Notes: generated by a model not told the origin, from the letters alone. DNA of 64,000 nt from Streptomyces musisoli (GCF_016741855.1 NZ_JAERRH010000003.1:806001-870000), one strand, 5' to 3'; counted from the stretch's first letter, positions 34,286 through 43,472 are shown. Numbers and translations: made by a program.

Positions 34286-34519
34286 TCACATCATGTCTTC
34301 GATCTCCGCGGCGATCGGGTCGGCGTCGGTGCCGATGACGACCTGGATGGCGGTGCCCATCTTGACGACGCCGTGGGCGCCGGCGGCCTTCAGGGCGGTC
34401 TCGTCGACCAGCTCGGGGTCGGACACCTCGGTGCGCAGCCGGGTGATGCAGCCCTCGATCTCCTCGATGTTGTCGATGCCGCCGAGCCCGGCGACGATCT
34501 TCTCAGCCTTGCTGGCCAT
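34286..34519 (-). CDS. nagF: PTS system N-acetylglucosamine EIIB component
   Basis: 77 aa, ATG after [42 protein letters not shown] holds the phosphorylated C24 in the GC.TRLR motif. As a separate EIIB it receives phosphate from EIIA and passes it to GlcNAc during import through the EIIC proteins encoded next door. It is divergent from the first EIIC gene with a DasR-like operator between. Confidence 0.92.
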   Translation of the reverse strand: MASKAEKIVAGLGGIDNIEEIEGCITRLRTEVSDPELVDETALKAAGAHGVVKMGTAIQVVIGTDADPIAAEIEDMM

Positions 34520-34637
34520 GTTCCTTCTCCCTGCTCCGAACCGCTTTGTCGCAGTAACCCACAGTTGGCCCATCTTCGCGAGCGGTCATGCCGTCCGTGC
34601 CGAATGATGGCGATCACGACAGCGGAACCGTCCGCCG

Positions 34638-34653
34638 ACTGGTCTACACCACC
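34638..34653. promoter_or_regulatory. DasR-responsive element (dre) in nagF / EIIC gap
   Basis: ACTGGTCTACACCACC fits the DasR consensus ACTGGTCTAGACCAGT at 12 or more positions. It lies between the divergent nagF and EIIC genes, where the GntR-type regulator DasR represses GlcNAc uptake until glucosamine-6-phosphate is present. Confidence 0.8.
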
Positions 34654-34706
34654 GTGGGGAAGGTCGCCAAACCGCGTCCCGGTCGGGCGGCCCGGAAAGG
34701 ACGCCC

Positions 34707-36017
34707 ATGAGCGCCGAGAGCGCGGTAAGCCCCGCCCGGGCCCGCTGGAACCAGCTGTTCCAGGGCTTGCAGAAGATGGGGCGGAGCCTTCAGCTGCCCA
34801 TCGCGGTGCTGCCGGCGGCGGGCATCCTCAACCGGCTCGGCCAGCCCGACGTCTTCGGGGACGACGGGCTGGGCTGGACCGACGTCTCGAAGGTGATGAA
34901 GGGTGCGGGCGGCGCGCTGCTCGACGGCTCCCTCGGCCTGCCCCTGCTGTTCTGCGTGGGCGTGGCGATCGGCATGGCACGGAAGGCGGACGGCTCGACC
35001 GCGCTCGCGGCGGTGGCGGGTTTCCTCGTCTACTACACCGTCCTGCGCCAGTTCCCCGAGCAGTGCCCGGGCGGCTCCACGGCGGTCCGGGACGTCGGCT
35101 GCCAGGTCGTCGTCGACACAGGGCCCGACATGCTGACACCGTTCACCTTCCAGAACCCGGGCGTCTTCGGCGGCATCGTCCTGGGGCTGCTGACTGCCTT
35201 CTTCTGGGCCCGGTACCACCGCACCAGGCTGGTGGACTGGCTGGGCTTCTTCAACGGGCGCCGGCTGGTGCCGATCATCATGTCGTTCGTCGCCATCGTC
35301 TTCGCGGTGCTGTGCCTGTGGGTGTGGCCGCCGGTCGGCGGCGCCCTGGAGAGCTTCAGCCAGTGGCTGCGGGAGGCGGGATCCTGGGGCGCGGGCGTCT
35401 TCGGTGTCGCGAACCGCGCGCTGCTGGTGGTGGGCCTGCACCAGTTCCTGAACGTGCCGATCTGGTTCCAGTTCGGCACCTACGTCAAGCCCGACGGCAC
35501 GGTGGTGCACGGCGACATCAACATGTTCCTCCAGGGCGACCCGAACGCCGGCCAGTTCACCTCGGGCTTCTTCCCGATCATGATGTTCGCGCTGCCGGCC
35601 GCCGCGTTGGCCATGACGCACTGCGCCCGGCCGGAGCGCCGCAAGGAGGTCGGCGGTCTGATGCTGTCGGTCGCGCTGACCTCGTTCGTCACGGGCATCA
35701 CCGAGCCGCTCGAGTACTCGTTCCTGTTCATCGCGCCCGCCCTGTACGCCGTCCACGCCGTGCTCACGGGTGTATCGATGGCGGTGACCTGGGCGCTCGG
35801 GGTGCACGACGGCTTCAGCTTCTCCGCGGGTCTGATCGACTACGTCATCAACTGGAACCTGGCGACGAGACCGTGGGCGATCATCCCGATCGGGCTGTGC
35901 TTCGCGGCCGTGTACTACGTCGTCTTCCGCGTCGCGATCACCCGGTTCGACCTGAAGACGCCGGGGCGGGAGCCGCGGGAGGTGGCGGAGGAGATGGAGC
36001 GGGACAACGTGAAGTGA
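34707..36017 (+). CDS. PTS GlcNAc permease EIIC (first copy)
   Basis: 436 aa, GGAAAGGACG site before the ATG. LQLPIAVLPAAGILNRLGQPDV, GVAIGMARKADGSTALAAVAGFLVYYTVLR, FNGRRLVPIIMSF, and ITEPLEYSFLFIAPALYAVHAVLTGVSMAVTWALG are EIIC-glucose/GlcNAc signatures, with the substrate-binding ITEPLE glutamate. Roughly ten membrane helices. It transports and phosphorylates GlcNAc together with NagF. It corresponds by order to nagE1 of S. coelicolor, from memory. Confidence 0.9.
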   Translation: MSAESAVSPARARWNQLFQGLQKMGRSLQLPIAVLPAAGILNRLGQPDVFGDDGLGWTDVSKVMKGAGGALLDGSLGLPLLFCVGVAIGMARKADGSTALAAVAGFLVYYTVLRQFPEQCPGGSTAVRDVGCQVVVDTGPDMLTPFTFQNPGVFGGIVLGLLTAFFWARYHRTRLVDWLGFFNGRRLVPIIMSFVAIVFAVLCLWVWPPVGGALESFSQWLREAGSWGAGVFGVANRALLVVGLHQFLNVPIWFQFGTYVKPDGTVVHGDINMFLQGDPNAGQFTSGFFPIMMFALPAAALAMTHCARPERRKEVGGLMLSVALTSFVTGITEPLEYSFLFIAPALYAVHAVLTGVSMAVTWALGVHDGFSFSAGLIDYVINWNLATRPWAIIPIGLCFAAVYYVVFRVAITRFDLKTPGREPREVAEEMERDNVK

Positions 36018-36109
36018 GGCACCGCTCTCCCGGCCGCGCGGGTGAGCACGCGCCGTAGCGCCGTGGTAGCGGATTCGTGGGTTCCTTATCCCTCCTTCAT
36101 CGTGCTACA

Positions 36110-36141
36110 ACAGGTCTACACCACTGGTGGTGTAGACCAGA
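36110..36141. promoter_or_regulatory. Double DasR element upstream of nagE2
   Basis: ACAGGTCTACACCACT (36110-36125) is followed directly by GGTGGTGTAGACCAGA (36126-36141), the same site in inverted orientation. The pair sits about 60 nt before the EIIC start and should bind two DasR dimers. Confidence 0.8.
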
Positions 36142-36198
36142 GACGCTGCCGTCCCCTTCCTTGGTTCCCGGGCGGCGCCTTGCCCGATGGAGGAAGTT

Positions 36199-37464
36199 GT
36201 GACCACGGCCAGCGCCGCTCCCGCGGCCCAGAAGAAGAAGGGCGCGGGCGCGATGGCTGTACTCCAGCGCATCGGCCGCAGCCTGATGCTGCCGGTGGCC
36301 GTACTGCCGGCCGCCGCCCTCCTCGTGCGCCTCGGCAACCCCGACATGCTGGGCCGCCCTTCCTTCCCGGCGTTCCTGACGAAGATCGCGTCCTTCATGG
36401 CGGCCGGCGGCAACGCGATCCTCGACAACATGGCACTGCTGTTCGCCGTGGGCATCGCGATCGGCTTCGCGAAGAAGGCGGACGGCTCGACCGCCCTCGC
36501 GGCGGTCACCGGCTACCTGGTCTTCAAGAACGTCCTCGCCACGTTCACCGACAAGAACCTGCCCAAGGTGGCGGCCGTCGTCGACGGCAAGATCGTCATG
36601 CAGAACGCCCCCGTGGACGCGAAGGTCCTCGGCGGTGTGGTGATGGGCATAGTCGTGGCCCTGCTGTACCAGCGCTTCTACCGCACCAAGCTGCCCGACT
36701 GGGCGGGCTTCTTCGGCGGCCGTCGTCTCGTCCCGATCCTGTCGGCCTTCGCCGGCCTGGTCATCGGCATCGTCTTCGGCTACATCTGGCCGGTCCTCGG
36801 CACCGGTCTGCACAACTTCGGCGAATGGCTGGTCAAGTCGGGCGCGGTCGGCGCGGGCATCTTCGGTGTGGCCAACCGTGCGCTGATCCCGATCGGCATG
36901 CACCACCTGCTCAACTCGTTCCCCTGGTTCCAGGCCGGCGAGTACCACGGCAAGAGCGGTGACATCGGGCGCTTCCTGGCCGGGGACCCGCACGCCGGCC
37001 AGTTCATGACCGGCTTCTTCCCCATCATGATGTTCGCCCTCCCGGCCGCCTGCCTGGCCATCGTCCACTGCGCCCGCCCCGAGCGCCGCAAGGTCGTCGG
37101 CGGCATGATGTTCTCGCTGGCCCTGACGTCCTTCGTCACCGGTGTCACCGAGCCCATCGAGTTCACCTTCATGTTCATCGCGCCGGTGCTCTACGCCATC
37201 CATGCGGTCCTCACCGGTGTCTCCATGGCGCTGACCTGGGCGCTGGGCATGAAGGACGGCTTCGGCTTCTCGGCGGGCGCCGTCGACTTCGGCCTGAACC
37301 TGGGCATCGCCAGCAACCCGTGGGGCCTGGTCCTGGTCGGCCTGTGCTTCGCGGCGGCCTACTACGTGATCTTCCGCTTCGCGATCACCAAGTTCAATCT
37401 GCCCACCCCGGGCCGTGAGTCCGACGAGGAGCTCGCGGAACTGCAGAAGGCCGAGGCGAAGTAG
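36199..37464 (+). CDS. nagE2: PTS GlcNAc permease EIIC (second copy, NagE2-like)
   Basis: 421 aa if starting at GTG 36199, which follows GGAGGAAGTT; the ATG four codons upstream overlaps that site. LMLPVAVLPAAALLVRLGNPDM, GIAIGFAKKADGSTALAAVTGYLVFKNVL, GGRRLVPILSAF and VTEPIEFTFMFIAPVLYAIHAV match EIIC. In S. coelicolor NagE2 is the main GlcNAc permease; the paired DasR sites and strong terminator here agree with that. Paralog of the preceding EIIC gene. Confidence 0.9.
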   Translation: MTTASAAPAAQKKKGAGAMAVLQRIGRSLMLPVAVLPAAALLVRLGNPDMLGRPSFPAFLTKIASFMAAGGNAILDNMALLFAVGIAIGFAKKADGSTALAAVTGYLVFKNVLATFTDKNLPKVAAVVDGKIVMQNAPVDAKVLGGVVMGIVVALLYQRFYRTKLPDWAGFFGGRRLVPILSAFAGLVIGIVFGYIWPVLGTGLHNFGEWLVKSGAVGAGIFGVANRALIPIGMHHLLNSFPWFQAGEYHGKSGDIGRFLAGDPHAGQFMTGFFPIMMFALPAACLAIVHCARPERRKVVGGMMFSLALTSFVTGVTEPIEFTFMFIAPVLYAIHAVLTGVSMALTWALGMKDGFGFSAGAVDFGLNLGIASNPWGLVLVGLCFAAAYYVIFRFAITKFNLPTPGRESDEELAELQKAEAK

Positions 37465-37482
37465 TCCGGCCCGAAGCCGCCG

Positions 37483-37515
37483 AAGGCCCCGGAACCGCCT
37501 GGTTCCGGGGCCTTT
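37483..37515 (+). terminator. nagE2 terminator
   Basis: AAGGCCCCGGAACC-gcct-GGTTCCGGGGCCTT followed by TTC; a classical strong hairpin 19 nt after the stop. Confidence 0.9.
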
Positions 37516-37528
37516 CCCGTGCCGGGTG

Positions 37529-37650
37529 CCGGATCTCGTCACCGGCCGGAGCCGGACCTCGTCACCTGCCGGGGGGCAGATCTCGTCACCTGCCGGGGGG
37601 CAGATCTCGTACGTCTGCCGGGGATCAGATCTCGTACGTCTGCCGCGGCG
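37529..37650. repeat. 24-25 nt array spanning the MBL gene stop codon
   Basis: Five tandem copies of CAGATCTCGTCACCTGCCGG + GGGG. The last two (37601-37650, with CGTACGTCTGCC) include the final codons and stop (37625-37627) of the minus-strand metallo-hydrolase; the outer copies replace the stop by CTG or CCG. Confidence 0.88.
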
Positions 37651-38377
37651 CGGCCAGTTCCACCGGGCCGTCGAACGCCTCCCGGGCGTCCCGCAGGTTG
37701 ACCTGGGTGTCCGTCCACGGCGGGATGTGGGTGAGGACCAGGCGGCGGGCGCCCGCCCGGGCCGCCGTCTCACCCGCCTCGCGACCGTTGAGGTGCAGGT
37801 CGGGAATGCTCTCCTTGCCGTGCGTGAACGCGGCCTCGCACAGGAACAGGTCGGCGTCCCGGGCCAGCTCGTCCAGCGCCTCGGTCACGCCCGTGTCCCC
37901 GGAGTACGTCAGGGACTTCCCGCCGTGCTCGATGCGGATGCCGTAGGCCTCCACGGGGTGGCGGACCCGCTCGGTGTGCACGGTGAACGGGCCGATCTCG
38001 AACGTGGACGGCTTGACCGTGTGGAAGTCGAAGACCTCGCTCATGGAGGAGGCGGAGGGGGTGTCCCCGTAGGCCGTGGTCAGGCGGTGCTCGGTGCCCT
38101 CGGGCCCGTAGACCGGGACGGGGGCGCACCGGCCGCCGTCGTGGCGGTAGTAGCGCGCCACGAAGTAGGCGCACATGTCGATGCAGTGATCGGCGTGCAG
38201 ATGGCTGAGGAAGATCGCGTCGAGGTCGTAGAGACCGCAGTGGCGCTGCAGCTCGCCGAGGGCGCCGTTGCCCATGTCGAGAAGCAGCCGGAAGCCGTCG
38301 GCCTCGACGAGGTAGCTCGAACAGGCCGATTCCGCGGACGGGAACGACCCAGAGCAGCCGACGACGGTGAGCTTCAT
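37625..38377 (-). CDS. MBL-fold metallo-hydrolase, Rv1339-like cAMP phosphodiesterase
   Basis: 250 aa, ATG after GGAGG. LSHLHADHCIDM gives the HxHxDH zinc motif (about 79-84), SGDTG the bridging Asp, and LTHIPPW the last His. KLTVVGCSGSFPS is the usual start. Its place next to cysM and rph matches M. tuberculosis Rv1339, reported to be an atypical class II cAMP phosphodiesterase. Cyclic-nucleotide hydrolysis in this organism is inferred from that homolog and from context. Gene end is duplicated as tandem repeats. Confidence 0.87.
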   Translation of the reverse strand: MKLTVVGCSGSFPSAESACSSYLVEADGFRLLLDMGNGALGELQRHCGLYDLDAIFLSHLHADHCIDMCAYFVARYYRHDGGRCAPVPVYGPEGTEHRLTTAYGDTPSASSMSEVFDFHTVKPSTFEIGPFTVHTERVRHPVEAYGIRIEHGGKSLTYSGDTGVTEALDELARDADLFLCEAAFTHGKESIPDLHLNGREAGETAARAGARRLVLTHIPPWTDTQVNLRDAREAFDGPVELAAPRQTYEI

Positions 38378-38613
38378 GAAGCAGAAACCTCCGTTGGCGG
38401 GAAACCGGTGGGCGGGACACGGCCACTCGGGATTGAGGGCTGTCGGGGGTCGTGCGGTCCGTCGAGCGTAAGGCGCGAAAGCACGGGTCGCTCCTCCGCC
38501 AGGGGCCGTTGTGGGCGAACTCACCTGTGCTGTCACCGGTTCGGCTGGACCAGGGGCGCACAAGGATCTGAAGAGGGCGCGCGATGTTCGACGCGCGCCG
38601 GTAACGTCGTCGT

Positions 38614-39072
38614 ATGGACACGTCATGGTGGCTGGCGCTCGCTGCGGTGGTGCTGCTCGCGCTGGTCGCCACGCTCGTCGACGGCTGGGGCCGCGGTCGC
38701 CGGCCCGCCGGCCGGCGGCTGAGGCCACCGGGCCGGCCGGGTACCCGCGGGACGCACGCTGAGCGGCCGTCCCCCGGGGACATCTGGTGGGCGAACGTCC
38801 CGTACGAGGACCGGGCCGGTGTGAAGGACCGGCCGTGCCTGGTGCTGGCCGTGCGCGGCGACCGGGCCACGGTCGCGAAGATCACCAGCAAGTACCACGA
38901 CGAACGCAGCGGGGTGATCCCGCTGCCGCCCGGCGCGGTCGGCGACGCCCAGGGACGGCCCAGCTTCCTGGAGACCGACGAGCTGCGCGAGGTGCCGGTG
39001 GACGGCTTCCGGCGCCGGGTGGGCGTGGTCGACCCGGTCCTGTGGGACCAGGTACGGCATCTGGCCGGCTGA
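38614..39072 (+). CDS. PemK/MazF-fold protein with N-terminal membrane anchor
   Basis: 152 aa. One membrane helix (about 5-22), an Arg/Pro-rich linker, then the PemK/MazF barrel from about 53: RPSPGDIWWANVPYEDRAGVKDRPCLVLAVRGDRATVAKITSK. The RP.LVL and ITSK elements occupy positions that are catalytic in MazF RNases. No antitoxin gene is adjacent on either side, and the anchor is unusual for a toxin, so this may be a domesticated barrel rather than a toxin-antitoxin member. Confidence 0.85.
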   Translation: MDTSWWLALAAVVLLALVATLVDGWGRGRRPAGRRLRPPGRPGTRGTHAERPSPGDIWWANVPYEDRAGVKDRPCLVLAVRGDRATVAKITSKYHDERSGVIPLPPGAVGDAQGRPSFLETDELREVPVDGFRRRVGVVDPVLWDQVRHLAG

Positions 39073-39143
39073 CGCCCCTCGTCCGGATCAGGCCGGGCTC
39101 GCAGGCCCTGGCACCATGCCCCGCCGCACTGTCGTGGTACGCC

Positions 39144-39590
39144 TCAGCCCACCCGGACGGTGACCGTCCACTCCTCGATGCCCTCGCAGGACACCTGGCC
39201 CGGCGCGGTGGGCTCGGCGCACAGCGGCCGGGACGAGGCGAGCTTCACGGTCCCGGCGGCCACGGCCTGGTAGGCGGCCGTGGCGTCACCCGGCAGGAGC
39301 ACGAAGCCCGCGTTGATGGCCTTCAGTCCCGTGCCGCTCGCGGTGACGGGCTTCCAGGGGCGGGCCTTGGTGCCGTCGAGGGTGAGCCGGACCTCGCCGC
39401 CCTTGCTCACGCAGACGGCCCGGCCGTGGTCGGCGGCCTTCAGCTCCACGTGGGAGGCGCAGCCGGCGGTGGAGCGGGCGGGGGACGGCGGCTCCGATGC
39501 CTTGCCGCTGCTCCCGGTGTCCTCCTGGGAGCCGCAGCCCGCGAGGAGCAGGGCTGCCGCCGCGAGGGCGAGGGGCGTCGTACGGCGCAT
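39144..39590 (-). CDS. Putative secreted lipoprotein
   Basis: 148 aa. Signal MRRTTPLALAAAALLLAGC with lipobox LAGC (Cys 19), then a Ser/Gly/Pro linker. The folded part (about 43-148) has four Cys (CASHVEL, AVCVSK, LCAEPT, VSCEGIEEW) likely in two disulfides and is beta-rich. No family recognised; DUF4232-like resemblance is possible but unsure. Anchored outside the membrane. Confidence 0.75.
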   Translation of the reverse strand: MRRTTPLALAAAALLLAGCGSQEDTGSSGKASEPPSPARSTAGCASHVELKAADHGRAVCVSKGGEVRLTLDGTKARPWKPVTASGTGLKAINAGFVLLPGDATAAYQAVAAGTVKLASSRPLCAEPTAPGQVSCEGIEEWTVTVRVG

Positions 39591-39678
39591 GGGGGGACCG
39601 CCTTTCTGCCGTTCGCCGCCGGGTCGGCCCGGCGGCCTGGTGCAGATGTGACGTACCACCGCCGCGATCGGATCCCCC

Positions 39679-39775
39679 GCCGGACACACCACCGGCTCCC
39701 GGCCGGACGCTCCCGTGGCTCCCCGCCGGACGCTCCCGTGGCTCCTAGCCGGACGCTCCGGTGGATCCACCGGAG
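39679..39775. repeat. 23-nt tandem array ending in a 20-nt perfect palindrome
   Basis: Four copies of GCCGGACGCTCCCGTGGCTC + CTA/CCC (39679, 39701, 39725, 39748 starts). The last copy diverges to form CTCCGGTGGATCCACCGGAG (39756-39775), a palindrome with no loop. It lies 62 nt beyond the cysM stop and upstream of the lipoprotein start; it could be an operator or terminate cysM transcripts. Confidence 0.8.
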
Positions 39776-39836
39776 GGGCTGTCCGGCGGTTCGCGTCGTC
39801 GCCGTCGAAGGGCGGCGGGAATCGCCGGACCGGCCC

Positions 39837-40793
<957 letters not shown>

Positions 40794-40804
40794 TCAGCGG
40801 CCGA

Positions 40805-41083
40805 TCAGCGCATGCCGCCGGCCACGGCCGGCAGGATCGTCACGTTGTCGCCGTCGGTCAGCTTGGTGTCGATGCCGTCCAGGAAGCGGACGTCCTCGTC
40901 GTTGAGGTAGACGTTGACGAAGCGGCGCAGCTGGTCGCCCTCCACGATGCGGGCCCGGATGCCCGCGTGCCGGGTGTCGAGGTCGGCGAACAGGTCGGCG
41001 AGGGTGCTCCCGCTGCCCTCCACCGCCTTCTGACCGTCGGTGTACGTGCGGAGGATGGTCGGGATGCGGACCTCGATGGCCAT
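40805..41083 (-). CDS. cysO: CysO sulfur-carrier protein (ThiS/MoaD fold)
   Basis: 92 aa, ATG after AGGAG. VRIPTILRTYTDGQKAVEGSGSTLADLFADLD and NVYLNDEDVRFLDG.DT.L.DGD.VTILPAVAGG are the ubiquitin-like fold. The protein ends GG-MR: two residues follow the diglycine that must be exposed for thiocarboxylation, so a peptidase, most simply the neighbouring Mec, has to trim it first. It delivers sulfur to CysM. Confidence 0.93.
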   Translation of the reverse strand: MAIEVRIPTILRTYTDGQKAVEGSGSTLADLFADLDTRHAGIRARIVEGDQLRRFVNVYLNDEDVRFLDGIDTKLTDGDNVTILPAVAGGMR

Positions 41084-41127
41084 GGTTGCGGGCTCCTGTC
41101 GGAAGGGTTCGTCGATTCGGTGTGCGT

Positions 41128-41160
41128 GCCTGGGTTCCCCCAGGCGTTCGGCACTGGGGG
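41128..41160 (-). promoter_or_regulatory. Mutually exclusive hairpins in the cysO leader
   Basis: On the minus strand CCCCCAG (41160-41154) can pair with CTGGGGG (41143-41137), while the overlapping GCCTGGG (41145-41139) can pair with CCCAGGC (41134-41128) around GGAA. The middle strand serves both stems, so only one can exist at a time. The arrangement lies between the Cys leader peptide and cysO and suits attenuation. Confidence 0.6.
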
Positions 41161-41199
41161 GAGCGCCGCGGCTCACGGCCGTACGGCGGAGGAAAAACG

Positions 41200-41295
41200 T
41201 CAACAGATGGCGCTGTTCAGCCTGCACAGGTCGACGTGCAGCCGCGCCACGAGCAGCATGCCCGGCGTCTTGTCGCTCACGTCGTTCAGAACCAT
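41200..41295 (-). CDS. Cysteine-containing leader peptide upstream of cysO-cysM
   Basis: 31 codons: MVLNDVSDKTPG, then MLLVARLHVDLCRLNSAIC and stop. The end L-V-A-R-L-H-V-D-L-C-R-L-x-S-A-x-C is the short leader peptide I know from Streptomyces sulfur-metabolism operons. Cys codons are the ninth-last residue-block and last codon, so ribosomes would stall when Cys-tRNA is low. TACGAT lies 6 nt before the ATG, so this peptide is probably translated from a leaderless transcript. An internal ATG at 41259 is an alternative start. Confidence 0.75.
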   Translation of the reverse strand: MVLNDVSDKTPGMLLVARLHVDLCRLNSAIC

Positions 41296-41435
41296 GCGCT
41301 CATCGTATCGATTCCCCGTCCGGCTCCCGGAGTGTGATTCCACATGACGGACGGAAACTGTCCGGTGAACGAGATGCCTGCCGTTCCCCCCGGAGGCTGC
41401 GGCACCCGGAACTTCGCGGTCACCCGTCCTGAGGG

Positions 41436-41858
41436 TCAGTAGGCCTCCACGACCTTCACTTCCTCCTCGGTGACCTCGCCTTCCACGATCCGGAAGGAAC
41501 GGAACTGGAAGTCGCCCAGTCCGTCGGTGTCCGCGGTGGAGACCAGGACGTAGTGGGCGGCGGGCTCGTTCGCGTAGGAGATGTCCGTGCGCGAGGGGTA
41601 GGCCTCGGTCGCCGTGTGGGAGTGGTAGACGACCACCGGCTCCTCGTCGCGGTCGTCCATCTCGCGGTAGAGCTTGAGCAGGTCACCCGAGTCGAACTCG
41701 TAGAACGTGGGCGACATGGCCGCGTTCAGCATCGGGATGAAGCGCTCGGGGCGGTCCGAGCCGGCCGGGCCGGCGACGACGCCGCACGCCTCGTCGGGGT
41801 GGTCCTTGCGCGCGTGGGCCACGATCTGGTCGACGAGTGCCTGGGTGATGGTCAGCAT
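41436..41858 (-). CDS. mec: Mec/JAMM-family CysO-cysteine metallopeptidase
   Basis: 140 aa. JAMM zinc site: E23 in PDEACG, H79-S80-H81 and PS..D (D92) in YHSHTATEAYPSRTD. In M. tuberculosis Mec+ releases cysteine from the CysO-cysteine adduct, regenerating CysO. The gene precedes the Cys leader and cysO on the same strand. TATCCT is 7 nt before the ATG with no ribosome site, so a leaderless start is likely. Confidence 0.93.
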   Translation of the reverse strand: MLTITQALVDQIVAHARKDHPDEACGVVAGPAGSDRPERFIPMLNAAMSPTFYEFDSGDLLKLYREMDDRDEEPVVVYHSHTATEAYPSRTDISYANEPAAHYVLVSTADTDGLGDFQFRSFRIVEGEVTEEEVKVVEAY

Positions 41859-41877
41859 GGGGCTCAGGATAAGCAGA

Positions 41878-41916
41878 CGGGCCGTCCCGTACCGAGGGTC
41901 GGTACGGGACGGCCCG
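41878..41916 (-). terminator. 16-bp perfect terminator after the permease
   Basis: CGGGCCGTCCCGTACC (41878-41893) pairs completely with GGTACGGGACGGCCCG (41901-41916) around a 7-nt loop, between the amino-acid permease and mec. Confidence 0.85.
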
Positions 41917-42035
41917 CATGGTGGACGTCCTGAGCGGCGGCCGCCGGGGGCGCCACGAGTGCTCCCGGCGGCCGGACGTCCCGGGGAGGGTGTCTGCCGC
42001 GGCCGCCGGGCTGTCGCGCCCGTGCGGCCGTCGTG

Positions 42036-43472
42036 TCAGCGCTTGCGGAAGGCGGCGGCCTCCGGGTTGCGGCGCTTGAGCACCAGGTAGGCGACGGCGA
42101 GGACCAGGCCCCACAGCGGCGCGCAGTACAGCGAGACGCGGGCGTCCTTGTCGATGCCCATCAGCACGATCACCATGCCGATGAAGGCGAGGGCGATCCA
42201 GCTGGTGAACGGCGCGCCCGGGGTGCGGAACTCCGAGCGGGGCAGTTCGCCGCGGTCGGCCTTGGCGCGGTAGCGGATCTGGCAGAGCAGGATGACGATC
42301 CACGCCCACATGCCGGAGATGGTCGCGAAGGACACCACGTAGTCGAACGCCTTGCCCGGCCACTGGTAGTTGATCCAGACGCCGACCAGCATCAGCGCGG
42401 CGGAGAACGTGGTGCCGACCAGCGGGGTGCCGCTGCGGGTCAGCTTGGTGAAGAACTTCGGCCCCTGGCTGTTGAGCGCGAGGTCGCGCAGCATGCGGCC
42501 GGTGGAGTACATGCCGGAGTTGCAGGAGGACAGCGCGGCGGTGAGGACGACGAAGTTGACGATGCCGGCGCCCGCGGGCAGGCCCATCTTCTCGAAGGCG
42601 ACCACGAACGGGCTCGCACCCGCGTGGAAGTTCGTCCACGGCACGACCGACAGGATCATGATCAGCGCGCCGACGTAGAAGACGGCGATGCGCCACGGCA
42701 CGGTGTTGATGGCCTTGGGCAGCACGGTCTTGGGGTCCTTGGACTCGCCCGCGGTCACACCGACCAGCTCGACGGCGAGAAAGGCGAACATCACCATCTG
42801 GAGGGTCATCAGCGTGTTGCCGACGCCGTGCGGGAAGAAGCCGCCGTCGCTCCACAGGTGGCTCACGGAGGCGGTGTCGCCGGCGTCGGAGAAGCCGACC
42901 GTCAGGATGCCGGCGCAGATCAGGATCATGCCGATGATGGCGGTGACCTTGACCATGGAGAACCAGAACTCCAGCTCACCGAAGAGCTTCACGGAGATCA
43001 GGTTGGCGCCGTACAGGATGACCGTGAAGATCAGGGCCGACACCCATTGCGGGATGTCGAACCAGTAGGTCATGTAGGCGGCCGCCGCCGTGACCTCGGT
43101 GATGCCCGTGACCACCCAGAACAGCCAGTACGTCCACCCGGTCACGAAGCCCGCGAACGGACCGATGAACTCGCGCGCGTACTCCGAGAACGATCCCGAC
43201 ACCGGGCGGTACATCAGCAGCTCGCCGAGCGCGCGCATGATGAAGAAGATGACGAGGCCCGCGATGGCGTACGCCAGGATCAGGCTGGGGCCGGCCTTGG
43301 AAATGCCCTTGCCGGCGCCGAGGAACAGGCCGGTGCCGATGGCACCGCCGATGGCGATCATCTGGATCTGCCGGGCTCCGAGCCCGCGCTGATAACCCTC
43401 GCCGCCCTCGTTGCCCTCGGCACGCACGGCCTCATTGCCGTCGCGATGCTGGTCGACCTGCGCTGAGGTCAT
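42036..43472 (-). CDS. APC-family amino-acid permease (AnsP/CycA-like)
   Basis: 478 aa from ATG 43472; an ATG seven codons upstream is possible. GYQRGLGARQIQMIAIGGAIGTGLFLGAG is the TM1 signature of the AAT family; the later ALSSCNSGMYSTGRMLRDLALNSQGPKFF is closest to L-asparagine permease AnsP and CycA. Twelve membrane helices. It would import an amino acid with protons; asparagine or D-Ala/Gly are guesses. A strong terminator follows. Confidence 0.9.
   Translation of the reverse strand: MTSAQVDQHRDGNEAVRAEGNEGGEGYQRGLGARQIQMIAIGGAIGTGLFLGAGKGISKAGPSLILAYAIAGLVIFFIMRALGELLMYRPVSGSFSEYAREFIGPFAGFVTGWTYWLFWVVTGITEVTAAAAYMTYWFDIPQWVSALIFTVILYGANLISVKLFGELEFWFSMVKVTAIIGMILICAGILTVGFSDAGDTASVSHLWSDGGFFPHGVGNTLMTLQMVMFAFLAVELVGVTAGESKDPKTVLPKAINTVPWRIAVFYVGALIMILSVVPWTNFHAGASPFVVAFEKMGLPAGAGIVNFVVLTAALSSCNSGMYSTGRMLRDLALNSQGPKFFTKLTRSGTPLVGTTFSAALMLVGVWINYQWPGKAFDYVVSFATISGMWAWIVILLCQIRYRAKADRGELPRSEFRTPGAPFTSWIALAFIGMVIVLMGIDKDARVSLYCAPLWGLVLAVAYLVLKRRNPEAAAFRKR

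Noticed and set aside
38614..39072. PemK toxin-antitoxin operon
   Set aside because: No small antitoxin frame with ribosome site overlaps or adjoins the gene; neighbours are divergent or convergent genes.
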